Positions 25,527-32,973 of a stretch of DNA of 32,973 nt are shown here, one piece after another. The position numbers and the translations under genes are program-made. The stretch comes from CAYJBP01 sp964372025 (GTDB lineage Bacteria > Bacillota > Dehalobacteriia > UBA4068): NCBI GenBank assembly GCA_964372025.1, contig CAYJPF010000021.1:1-32973 (forward strand), read 5' to 3'. Within the stretch, counting starts at the first letter, position 1. Every line of letters begins with the position of its first letter. The notes below the pieces were generated by a model, which was not told the DNA's origin, made no database searches, and saw only the letters and a list, made by a program, of their open reading frames with translations.

Positions 25527-26822
25527 ATGAAATTAACCGCTTATGAACAGGAAATGCTCGATGGCGTGCATGGTCGCCTTAAGCAGGTAGCAATCGAGAA
25601 TATTGTTAATTATGCCAAAATTTTGCAAGCCGAGGAATTATGCAAAGTAACCAAGGCTACCATATTTTGCGGCAATCATCCTTATTTGGCGCATTGCAAA
25701 GCCGATGACTTTGCCACCGTTTTTACCAATATGGCCTTATGCCGCGACGAAACCATCGATTTTAATCAGGTGGCCGAAGGCTGCCATGTGCAAACCTGCG
25801 TAGAGCCTTGCGCCCGTGAGGATTATCAAATCTTTAATCAAAGCAAGGATTTTTTCGAGCGTAATCAATATTTTATAGAAGAAACACGCAAGGCCGGCGT
25901 TATTATTGCCGGCACTTGCTCGCCCTATTTAAATGGCTGGATTCCGATTAAAGGTGAGCATTTTGTTACAACAGAATCTTCGATGACCACTATCGGCAAT
26001 TCGCTTTGGGGCGCTTGCTGCAATAGCGATGGCATCGAGGCTGCTTTTTGGTCGGCCATTTGCGGCCGCACCCCCAAATGGGGCTATCATACCGAGGATT
26101 ATCGTAAGGGCACCCATTTAATCAAGGTAAATACCAAGCTAGATAGCATTATCGATTGGGAAATCCTAGGGGTGGCTATTGGTTCTAAGCTGCCGCCTAA
26201 TGCTAATCCGGTTTTGGTGGGCGATTTTTCCGAGGCTAATTTTAATAAGTTACGTTGCTTTTTGGTATCTTTATGCATCAATAGCAATTGCCGGATGGTG
26301 CATATTGTGGGCATCACCCCCGAAGCACCCACGGTAGAGGCCGCCTTTGGCGATAAGCCGATTAAAGATACCTTTACCATCACCGATGCCGAAATGATTG
26401 CCGCCTATGATCAATGCTGCGATCAAGGCAGCGATTTGGCGGTAGATTTTGTAAGCCTTGGCTGCCCTCATTATGATATCGACCAGATTAAAGAGGTGGC
26501 CACTTATCTTAAAGATAAAAAGATTAAAGAAGGCCTGCTCTTTATCCTGTGGACGGTTTATCCGATTAAGCATATGGCCGATATTAATGGCTATACCGAA
26601 ATTATCGAAAAAGCCGGAGGCCATATCTTTACCGGTGCTTGCCCTTCCGGCATGGGCCCCACCTTCCTCGAGCCGCTAAAGGTGCAGGTATATGATAGTA
26701 ATAAACATGCCGGCAATGTGCGCAGCACCGTAGATAATACCGTTTTTTATACCGATGTAAAAAATTGCCTGGATATTGCAATAAGCGGGGTATTTAAGGA
26801 GGAGCATAAATGGAAAAGATAG
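25527..26822 (+). CDS. Aconitase X (AcnX) large subunit, copy 2
   Basis: A 431-residue paralogue of copy 1; 40 of the first 50 residues are identical and long central blocks are the same (GNSLWGACCNSDGIEA, AICGRTPKWGYH, VGITPEAP). The candidate cluster cysteines are kept: Cys131 (CSPYL), Cys164/165, Cys313 (LGCPHYDI) and Cys372. Differences are spread over the protein, so the duplication is old and both copies look maintained. The ATG at 25527 has AAGGAG seven bases upstream; an in-frame start six codons earlier lies before that site and is rejected. It overlaps its small-subunit gene by 13 bases, exactly as in copy 1, so the whole large/small pair was duplicated as a unit. Confidence 0.9.
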   Translation: MKLTAYEQEMLDGVHGRLKQVAIENIVNYAKILQAEELCKVTKATIFCGNHPYLAHCKADDFATVFTNMALCRDETIDFNQVAEGCHVQTCVEPCAREDYQIFNQSKDFFERNQYFIEETRKAGVIIAGTCSPYLNGWIPIKGEHFVTTESSMTTIGNSLWGACCNSDGIEAAFWSAICGRTPKWGYHTEDYRKGTHLIKVNTKLDSIIDWEILGVAIGSKLPPNANPVLVGDFSEANFNKLRCFLVSLCINSNCRMVHIVGITPEAPTVEAAFGDKPIKDTFTITDAEMIAAYDQCCDQGSDLAVDFVSLGCPHYDIDQIKEVATYLKDKKIKEGLLFILWTVYPIKHMADINGYTEIIEKAGGHIFTGACPSGMGPTFLEPLKVQVYDSNKHAGNVRSTVDNTVFYTDVKNCLDIAISGVFKEEHKWKR

Positions 26823-28348
26823 TTTTACAAGGGCGCGGCGTATTTAGCGGCAAGGCCGAAGGCTATGCTTTGGTATGCCCGGCCAGCATTGATGCCTGGA
26901 ATGGTATTCATTTAGATACAGGTGTAATCAAGGATTTTAAATGCGTTAACAAGGGTAAATCGATTAAAGGTACCATTTTGGTTTTGCCGGCCAGCAAGGG
27001 CTCTAATGGTTGGTCGATATTCTTTTCGGCCACCAAAGTAAGCAATGTTAATCCGGCCGGCTGGCTGATTAGCGAGATTGATTCGGCCTCGGCAGTGGCC
27101 ATTGCCGGTTTAGGCATCCCTGCTATCACCGATTTTGCGGCCGATCAAAACCCCTGCCAAATCATTGCCGATGGCGATTATGTAAGCATTGATGGCGATA
27201 GCGGCCAAGTGGAAATTATCAAAAGCTCGCTTTTAAAAACTAATGTTAAAAAATGCGATGGTGTATATTATATCGGCGGCCAATTGCCGGATATGAGCGA
27301 AAACCCCAGCCGGCTTTCATTTAAAGAGCAGGCTAAGGCTGTTTTTAAGGGGCTGGAGCTTAAGGCCAAAAATCTAAACACCTCTTTAGATAATGCTTTG
27401 ATGAATTATATTCATATCAGCGATATGGCCTATTTGGACGAAATGAACGAGGTTTATGATCAATTTTTTAAAGGCGATAAGCCCACCCGTATTACCGTTG
27501 AAGCCAAGGGCTTTCCGGCCGGCACTAAAATTATCATCACCTCGCTAATTGCCGAAAAGGCCGAGGATAAGCAAGTTTTTAGAAGCAAAAACCCCAATTT
27601 TTGTTCCGATATTGGGGCTACTGCCACCATTCATAATGGCATTATCCGCCTAAACGGCATGATACCGATGGATGGCAAAAGCGGGCAGATTATTAAAGGC
27701 CATACTACCGACCAGGCCAGAGCCATTTTGGCCAATATTCAGGAATTACTGGAAGAAATGGGCAGCTCGATGGCCAATGTGCTGCATGTTAATAGCAAAG
27801 TGGGCATCGGTACCGATTTTGGCGAGTATATCAAAGGCTTCCATGAATATTTTGATACCGAAAGCGAGCATCCGGCCAGGGTGGCCTCGATTGTTAATAT
27901 CTGGGAAGATTTGGCTTTGGAATTGTCGATTACCGCTGCGGTTAATAAGGCCGATAAGCAGGTATTCCGCAGCCCCAATTTTAAGGCTTTATCAACGCCC
28001 AGCTATCCTTCGGTAAATATTAGCGGCAATACGATTTTTCTGTCGGGGATTATCAGCAATGATAAGCAAACAGGCGCTTTAATCGAATCGGATCTTAAAA
28101 CCGAGCTGGATGTTTGCTTTGATAATCTTAAATCGGTATTAAGCGATTTGGGCAGCGATTTTAGCGATGTATTAATGCTGGATATTTATACAACCGAAGA
28201 TAGTGATGCCGATTATCAATTAATTAAAGACCTGGTTAACGAGGTTTTTGATCATAATCCGCCGGCTGTAGCGATTATTTATACTAAGCAAATGCTAGCC
28301 AATTTAAAGGTAGAATTTGGCACCTTTGCGGCCTTAAAACAAAAATAG
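26810..28348 (+). CDS. AcnX small subunit fused to three RidA-like domains
   Basis: A 512-residue four-part fusion. Residues 1-140 are an AcnX small subunit (AEGYALVCPASIDAWNG, VLPASKGSNG with Ser65). RidA domain 1 is about 149-248: VYYIGGQLPDM, FKEQAKAVFKGL, HISDMAYLDEMNEVY and KPTRITVE with Arg227. RidA domain 2 is about 260-378: IIRLNGMIPMDG, DQARAILANI and HPARVASI with Arg357. RidA domain 3 is about 385-509: TIFLSGIISND, FDNLKSVLSDLG and NPPAVAII, where the arginine position is hydrophobic. In RidA that arginine binds the carboxylate of the enamine/imine substrate, so domains 1 and 2 could be catalytic while 3 is probably structural. RidA proteins work as trimers, and three domains in one chain could form that trimer. 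The fusion suggests that the AcnX product is an enamine or imine hydrolysed on the spot. Confidence 0.85.
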   Translation: MEKIVLQGRGVFSGKAEGYALVCPASIDAWNGIHLDTGVIKDFKCVNKGKSIKGTILVLPASKGSNGWSIFFSATKVSNVNPAGWLISEIDSASAVAIAGLGIPAITDFAADQNPCQIIADGDYVSIDGDSGQVEIIKSSLLKTNVKKCDGVYYIGGQLPDMSENPSRLSFKEQAKAVFKGLELKAKNLNTSLDNALMNYIHISDMAYLDEMNEVYDQFFKGDKPTRITVEAKGFPAGTKIIITSLIAEKAEDKQVFRSKNPNFCSDIGATATIHNGIIRLNGMIPMDGKSGQIIKGHTTDQARAILANIQELLEEMGSSMANVLHVNSKVGIGTDFGEYIKGFHEYFDTESEHPARVASIVNIWEDLALELSITAAVNKADKQVFRSPNFKALSTPSYPSVNISGNTIFLSGIISNDKQTGALIESDLKTELDVCFDNLKSVLSDLGSDFSDVLMLDIYTTEDSDADYQLIKDLVNEVFDHNPPAVAIIYTKQMLANLKVEFGTFAALKQK

Positions 28349-28371
28349 CAGTTATTTTAGGAGGGTAAATT

Positions 28372-29769
28372 ATGTATACCAGACCTGCTTTAAGCGAGCA
28401 GCAAGTGCAAGATATTCATGAGCGTAGTTTGTATTTTATCGAAAAGCATGGTGTAATGCTTAAGCATCAAGGCTGCCGTGATATTATGGCCAAAAACGGT
28501 GCCCAGGTAGAAGGCGAAATTGTTAAAGTGCCGGCTGCCATTATGGAAAAATTTTTAAAAGATTTGCCCAGCCGCTTTACGGTAACGGCACGCGATCGCA
28601 GCAAATCGGTGGAAATTGGCCGTGGCCTGCCTTATGTGGCCGCCCCCACCACCAGCAATGTTTTTATCACCGAGGGCGATACCAAGCGCAAGGCTACTTT
28701 AGATGATTGGCAAAATGCCCTTAAGCTGGCGCATACTTCCGATGTTTGCGATTTGATTTGCCCCTATATCATGGAGCCGGAAAGCGATGATATTACCGCC
28801 ATGGTTACCAAGATGTATTATCAGGGCGTAGGCATGACCGATAAGCCTTTAAATACGGTATCTTTTAATCCTAAAATTGCCGAGGCCAGCCTTAATTTTG
28901 CCAAAATAGCCGTTGATGCTGCGCCCGATCAATATTATTGCCTGGGCGGTGCTAATACCAATTCGCCCTTAATTTGGGATGAATATATGGCAGCCAGCAT
29001 TTATTTGCATGCCCATGCTAAGCAGCCGATGTTTTTGGCCAGCTGCGCCATGGCCGGCTTTACCACCCATATCAAAATTGCCGAAACCCTGCTTATCACC
29101 AATATTGAATTGATTTTTGGCATTGCTTTAATCCAAATGATTAGCCCCGGCCTGCCTTGCATTTATGGCAATGTTAGCGGTGCATCGGATATGAAGAGCA
29201 TGAACTTAACCATGTGCTCGCCCGATACGCTATTGATTGCCGGCGGTGCATCGCAATTAGCTAGCTATTATAATTTGCCGGTACGGATATCCGGCTCTTT
29301 AACCGATGCCAAAATGCTCGATGCCCAGGCCGGCATGGAGGCCGCCCTTACCTTGCTTTTGGGTATGCTTAATGATGTAAGCTTTGCCATCCATGGCTTT
29401 GGCATGATGGAAGGCTTTGGCTCGATTAGCTTAGAAAAATGGATGCTGGATGAAGAAAATACCCGTTGGTGCCGTCATTATTTATATAAGAAGATTGACG
29501 ATATCGAAGATAGTATTTATGATGTAATGCTAAAAGCCGGCTATGGCGGCAATTACCTATATGATAATAGCACCATGACTTTATTCAGAACCGCCTTCTT
29601 CGAGCCGCAATTAACCGATCGCCTGGTTTATGGCGCTTGGAAGGAGCGTAATTTAAGTATTGAGCAAAAGGCCAAGCAAATGTGGCAAAAAAGGGTAGCC
29701 GAATATCAAGCGCCGGCCATAGATAGCAGCATTCAACAAGCGTTAGATAAATATTATCAAAGTTTATAA
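28372..29769 (+). CDS. MttB-family (trimethylamine methyltransferase-like) protein without pyrrolysine
   Basis: A 465-residue TIM-barrel protein of the MttB superfamily. The N-terminus (ALSEQQVQDIHERSLYFIEK, then NGAQVEGEIVKVPAAIM) and the C-terminal QLTDRLVYGAWKER segment are typical. True trimethylamine methyltransferase has an in-frame amber codon read as pyrrolysine; here the whole reading frame is open with no UAG, so it belongs to the non-pyrrolysine group. Known members of that group demethylate quaternary amines (glycine betaine, proline betaine, carnitine) and pass the methyl to a corrinoid protein. No corrinoid protein or reactivase is encoded in this window. AGGAGGG precedes the ATG, 23 bases after the AcnX-RidA fusion gene. 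It may act on the betaine substrate or a methylated product; unproven. Confidence 0.87.
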   Translation: MYTRPALSEQQVQDIHERSLYFIEKHGVMLKHQGCRDIMAKNGAQVEGEIVKVPAAIMEKFLKDLPSRFTVTARDRSKSVEIGRGLPYVAAPTTSNVFITEGDTKRKATLDDWQNALKLAHTSDVCDLICPYIMEPESDDITAMVTKMYYQGVGMTDKPLNTVSFNPKIAEASLNFAKIAVDAAPDQYYCLGGANTNSPLIWDEYMAASIYLHAHAKQPMFLASCAMAGFTTHIKIAETLLITNIELIFGIALIQMISPGLPCIYGNVSGASDMKSMNLTMCSPDTLLIAGGASQLASYYNLPVRISGSLTDAKMLDAQAGMEAALTLLLGMLNDVSFAIHGFGMMEGFGSISLEKWMLDEENTRWCRHYLYKKIDDIEDSIYDVMLKAGYGGNYLYDNSTMTLFRTAFFEPQLTDRLVYGAWKERNLSIEQKAKQMWQKRVAEYQAPAIDSSIQQALDKYYQSL

Positions 29770-29789
29770 GCTAATTTATGTAAACATCA

Positions 29790-29831
29790 CTAGCCAAACC
29801 CGGATCACCATAATTATCCGGGTTTGGCTAG
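29790..29831 (+). terminator. Perfect 16-bp hairpin closing the catabolic operon
   Basis: CTAGCCAAACCCGGAT (29790-29805) and its exact complement (29816-29831) flank a ten-base loop, 21 bases after the last stop codon. No U-run follows, so it may end transcription inefficiently or protect the 3' end of the mRNA. Confidence 0.6.
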
Positions 29832-30364
29832 CTCGCTTGGAATTTATTATAAAGCCCAAATATTATAAAGACTAAATATAATGTTTTTTGCTATTTCTAC
29901 TTATATATATATTATATACTTTTTTACGCCCATATAGCCACCTAATTACTGAGCCAGCCGCTTTTTTTAGCCAAAAAACTGACAAATTTTAAAAAAACAG
30001 AGGCTTTTTGGGCGATAATTGGCTATCTGTAACAAAACATCAACTTTTTATTTTTACAAAAATGCAAATATGTAAAATTTTCACAAAATTCTCTTGCTTT
30101 AGTAATAAAAATTATCAAAAATTTATTACCACCTTTAGCTGGTGTTTTAATATTTATTTAACCTAAAGTCGCATAAAAAAGGTTGCCAAATGGCAAAATA
30201 TATGATATAATAACCACAAAGTAAGTATTCTATTACTTATTTTACTTACTCATAATTCTCGTCCAAAAGCTGGTTCCAAATTGTTTTAGAAGGCATATTT
30301 AATAAGGCATATTTATAATATTATGCTATTAACCTAATAACGATTGCTTTTTTTCGGCAATCGG
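29832..30364. other. AT-rich intergenic region, no gene recognised
   Basis: About 530 bases of strongly AT-rich DNA between the catabolic operon and the M23 peptidase gene. I see no plausible reading frame with a ribosome site, no tRNA and no recognisable riboswitch. It has a small CACC/GGTG hairpin near 30127-30144 and a good promoter at 30183-30211. The leader from that promoter to the gene is about 150 bases, long enough to hold an unrecognised regulatory RNA. Confidence 0.6.
30183..30211 (+). promoter_or_regulatory. Predicted sigma-A promoter for the M23 peptidase gene
   Basis: TTGCCA (30183-30188), 17-base spacer, TATAAT (30206-30211). The -35 region includes TTGCCAAATGGCAA (30183-30196), a perfect palindrome that might be an operator. 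Confidence 0.7.
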
Positions 30365-30382
30365 ATGAAAAGGACTGATTCA

Positions 30383-31867
30383 GTGCAAAGTAGAGATAAA
30401 ATTAAATTCTCCGAGGCTAAGTACATACGCAGCACGCAACGTAAAGCAAGCGAAAAAAAGCGTTTAAGCAAAGTTCAAAGAATTGTATCAACAGCCATTG
30501 TTTTATTAAGTTGTGCATTTTTGATTTTAGGTGGTATTCAAGTGGTTTCGGCCAATACTTCCGCCTATCAAATTCGTTTAGAAGATCAAGTTTTAGCAAC
30601 TTTAAGCAGCGAAGATCAAACTATTGCAGTTATCGAGCGTTATTTAGCCGATAAATCTGCCGAAATGGGTCTGGATATTGTTAGTGCCGAATATCTTAGG
30701 GTGGAAAAAGTATCCTCGCGCGATGCAGTTTATACCAGCGAAAACGATGCCTACACAATCCTAACCGCTCAAGTACCGGTTTTAGCCCAGGCTGTGGCCG
30801 TTTGCATTAATGGCGAGCCCTTAATGTATGTATCCGAAAAAGATATTGCAATGCAAGCTATCGATAATATCAAAGCTTTTTATCAAGGCGAGGATTCTGC
30901 CACGATTAGCTCCGTTACCGTAATGGAAGAAGTTGGCTTATTATCCACTACCGTAGCGCCTGATCAGGTTTTAGACTTAGATCAAGCCACCAATATGTTA
31001 ATTTATGGCCAAATGGCCGAAGATTATCATTATGTGATGGCCGAAAACGAAACTATAGTTGATGTTGCTGTAACTAATGACTTAACCGTAGAACAACTAT
31101 TAAGCCTAAACCCCGATTTTACTGCCGAACAGCAATTAAAAATCGGTGATGTTTTATCCTTAAACTTACCCGAGCCTTTGCTTAATGTACAAATTAAGCG
31201 CACCGTAGCCATCGAAGAAGAAATTCCCTTCGAAACAGAACAAAGGGATAATTACTCGATGAGCCGAGGCGAGGAAGAAGTAGTTACCGTTGGCCAGCCC
31301 GGCAAGGCGGTAGATACCGTAGAAATTGTCGAGGTAAACGGCGAAATTATTGCCGAAAATACCGTAGAACGTGTTATTGTTAGCGAGCCCGTTACCCAGG
31401 TTGTAGAGCGAGGTGCTATGGTTGTGGCCGCATCGCGCGCCTATACCGGTAGCTTGGGTTCCGGCCTGGTAGCCTGGCCTTATCATGGTGTTATCACCTC
31501 TTTATTTGGGCCGCGTGGTATGGGCTTTCACTCCGGTATCGATATTGGTGGTGCCGTTGGCGATGCCATTGTATCGGCCGGCGATGGGGTAGTTATTAGC
31601 GCCCAAAATGATGGCGGCTATGGCCTATGCGTGGTTATCGACCATGGCATAGTAGGCGGCGATCGCTTAGTTACGCTTTATGCCCACTTAAGCGGCATGT
31701 TCGTTAACCCCGGCCAAACCGTAAGCAAGGGCGAAACTATCGGCGCCTTGGGTAATACCGGTAATAGTACCGGCCCTCACCTTCACTTCGAAGTTCAGCT
31801 AAATGGCATAGCCTATGATCCATTAGCTTTCTTAGATACATCAATTAATATGACTTTTGGAAATTAA
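30383..31867 (+). CDS. Membrane-anchored LysM-G5-M23 cell-wall peptidase
   Basis: A 494-residue protein (from the GTG start) with one N-terminal transmembrane anchor (about 33-54) after a basic cytoplasmic tail. The surface part has a long alpha/beta segment, a LysM-like module (YVMAENETIVDVAV to LKIGDVLSLNLP), a G5 domain (EEIPFETEQRDN to VTQVVERGA), and a C-terminal M23 (lysostaphin-like) zinc peptidase. M23 metal ligands are in HSGIDIG, YAHLSGM and HLHFEV. It should cut or sense peptidoglycan cross-bridges during growth or sporulation. The GTG at 30383 follows AAAAGGA at eight bases; an ATG at 30365 is possible but has no ribosome site. It is monocistronic between its own promoter and a terminator. 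Confidence 0.92.
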   Translation: MQSRDKIKFSEAKYIRSTQRKASEKKRLSKVQRIVSTAIVLLSCAFLILGGIQVVSANTSAYQIRLEDQVLATLSSEDQTIAVIERYLADKSAEMGLDIVSAEYLRVEKVSSRDAVYTSENDAYTILTAQVPVLAQAVAVCINGEPLMYVSEKDIAMQAIDNIKAFYQGEDSATISSVTVMEEVGLLSTTVAPDQVLDLDQATNMLIYGQMAEDYHYVMAENETIVDVAVTNDLTVEQLLSLNPDFTAEQQLKIGDVLSLNLPEPLLNVQIKRTVAIEEEIPFETEQRDNYSMSRGEEEVVTVGQPGKAVDTVEIVEVNGEIIAENTVERVIVSEPVTQVVERGAMVVAASRAYTGSLGSGLVAWPYHGVITSLFGPRGMGFHSGIDIGGAVGDAIVSAGDGVVISAQNDGGYGLCVVIDHGIVGGDRLVTLYAHLSGMFVNPGQTVSKGETIGALGNTGNSTGPHLHFEVQLNGIAYDPLAFLDTSINMTFGN

Positions 31868-31885
31868 TAATAGTTTTATTAATTA

Positions 31886-31930
31886 ACTAGGCTATGCTCT
31901 ATTAAATATGGGGTATAGCCTAGTTTTTTG
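31886..31930 (+). terminator. Terminator of the M23 peptidase gene
   Basis: ACTAGGCTAT (31886-31895) pairs with ATAGCCTAGT (31915-31924), followed by six Ts and G. Confidence 0.85.
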
Positions 31931-31981
31931 TATAATTTTAATATTTTTTTTAGATATTTGCAAAATTTATTAAAATTTTAC

Positions 31982-32010
31982 TTTTCAAATCGGCTTTTTT
32001 TAGATATAAT
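31982..32010 (+). promoter_or_regulatory. Predicted promoter for corA
   Basis: TTTTCA (31982-31987), 17-base spacer, TATAAT (32005-32010). The leader before the GTG start is short, about 20 bases. Confidence 0.55.
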
Positions 32011-32035
32011 AGAAGTAGGGCTGGGAGGTGAAGTG

Positions 32036-32971
32036 GTGCTATTTATATATCAAAGCCGAGAGAATAATTTGCGCTCGATCGAAGCTATCGAAAAAAACTG
32101 TTGGATTAATTTAATTAACCCTACCGAGGCCGAATTACAGCAAGTAATAGCTGCAACCGGCTTGGACGAAACCTTTTTAAAATACCCCCTAGATGATGAG
32201 GAAATCCCCCGCGCCGAGGTTGAAGAAGACCAGGCCATGATCATTATCCATACCCCTTTAAGGGTAGATGATGATATTATCTACGATACTATCCCCTTAG
32301 GCATTGTGCTAAACCATGATTATATTGTTACAATTTCTCTTTATGATTTAAATTTGCTGGAAGAATTTATGTCTACCCGAATTAAGGATTTGGCCACTTT
32401 TAAAAAAACGCGCTTTATTTTTCATCTATTGCAGCGCAAAACCACTTTATTCCTGCGCTATCTAAGGGATATCAATTTGCGAATGGAAAAAATGGAAGAT
32501 GAAATAAATAGAAGTATGAAAAACAAGGACTTGCTCTATTTGCTCAACTTACAAAAAACCCTCGTTTACTTTTCTACTTCTTTAAGATATAATGCCAGAG
32601 TGATGAATAGGTTAATGCGGGGCAAAACCGTTAAAATGTATGAGGAGGATGAGGACTTACTAGAAGATGTAATAATCGAGAACACGCAGGCTATCGAGAT
32701 GGCAGATATTTACAGTGATATCGCCGCCAGCACCATGAATTCCTTCGCTTCTTTAATTTCTAATAATCTAAGCGATACAATGAAGCTTTTAACAGGCATA
32801 ACCATTATTTTGTCCATCCCCACCATGATTGCCAGCTTTTGGGGCATGAATGTGGCGGTACCATTTGGTAATGCGCTATCTGTGTTTGCTTCGTTTGGAA
32901 TTATTTTGATTTTTGCTTTAATTGCTTGTATTGTATCAATTGTTTTGTTACGTAAAAAGGATATGTTCTAA
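32036..32971 (+). CDS. corA: CorA-family magnesium/divalent cation channel
   Basis: A 311-residue CorA-type channel. A large N-terminal cytoplasmic domain, rich in acidic and helical segments, is followed by two C-terminal transmembrane helices. The signature GMN lies at the end of the first (SFWGMNVAVP); the residue before Gly is Trp rather than the common Tyr. The GTG at 32036 is chosen because GGGAGGTGA (32023-32031) lies just upstream; the longer in-frame reading from 31928 would start inside the upstream terminator. The length is normal. The gene ends two bases before the window edge, so any downstream partner is unseen. Confidence 0.93.
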   Translation: MLFIYQSRENNLRSIEAIEKNCWINLINPTEAELQQVIAATGLDETFLKYPLDDEEIPRAEVEEDQAMIIIHTPLRVDDDIIYDTIPLGIVLNHDYIVTISLYDLNLLEEFMSTRIKDLATFKKTRFIFHLLQRKTTLFLRYLRDINLRMEKMEDEINRSMKNKDLLYLLNLQKTLVYFSTSLRYNARVMNRLMRGKTVKMYEEDEDLLEDVIIENTQAIEMADIYSDIAASTMNSFASLISNNLSDTMKLLTGITIILSIPTMIASFWGMNVAVPFGNALSVFASFGIILIFALIACIVSIVLLRKKDMF

Positions 32972-32973
32972 AA

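Noticed and set aside
26271..26624. 117-residue open frame opposite AcnX copy 2
   Set aside because: Antisense shadow within a strongly supported gene.
27672..28016. 114-residue frame inside the AcnX-RidA fusion
   Set aside because: Same-strand shadow in another frame; the fusion frame shows RidA motifs throughout.
28372..29769. Pyrrolysine-containing trimethylamine methyltransferase
   Set aside because: No in-frame amber codon; the frame is open to its natural end.
30200..30382. c-di-AMP (ydaO-type) riboswitch before the M23 gene
   Set aside because: Conserved core segments of that class could not be found by eye.

Overview
The window looks like a chromosomal segment of an anaerobic, low-to-moderate GC Firmicute of the Clostridia type. 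Supporting signs are strong AGGAGG ribosome sites, sigma-A style TTGACN-17-TATAAT promoters, a leucine T-box riboregulator, a phosphofructokinase with pyrophosphate-type residues, a PhoP/PhoR-style pst operon, and oxygen-sensitive Fe-S and Mo enzymes. No rRNA, tRNA, insertion sequence, prophage or CRISPR array was recognised.

Layout. (1) 1-5240: a 20/21-bp tandem repeat and a bidirectional terminator, then four minus-strand genes (PHP-domain protein, Pfp-type phosphofructokinase, cyclophilin, CPBP membrane protease), then a divergent plus-strand MFS carrier of the oxalate/formate antiporter type. (2) 5255-10161: a minus-strand leucine operon leuA-leuC-leuD-leuB behind a T-box leader with a CUC (Leu) specifier. 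(3) 10200-16923: a plus-strand phosphate operon pstS-pstC-pstA-pstB-phoU-phoB(phoP)-phoR with candidate Pho boxes. Its PstS has its two lobes in circularly permuted order. (4) 16936-18197: a stand-alone HD-GYP c-di-GMP phosphodiesterase. (5) 18245-29831: a nine-gene catabolic operon, the centre of interest. (6) 30183-end: a LysM-G5-M23 cell-wall peptidase and a CorA-type magnesium channel.

The catabolic operon has a clear promoter (TTGACC-17-TATAAT) and tight or overlapping gene joints. In order it encodes a three-subunit molybdenum hydroxylase of the xanthine dehydrogenase family, a histidine ammonia-lyase fold protein whose Ala-Ser-Gly cofactor triad is absent, two tandem copies of an aconitase X (AcnX) large/small pair, and an MttB-family methyltransferase without pyrrolysine. 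Both AcnX small subunits carry RidA-like domains at the C-terminus: one degenerate domain in the first copy and three in the second. A lyase without the MIO cofactor resembles ergothionase, which expels trimethylamine from a betaine. I therefore infer a pathway that removes trimethylamine from ergothioneine, hercynine or another betaine, then processes the remaining ring by Mo-hydroxylation, AcnX hydration/dehydration and RidA imine/enamine hydrolysis. The individual families are supported by sequence; the substrate and order of steps are inference.
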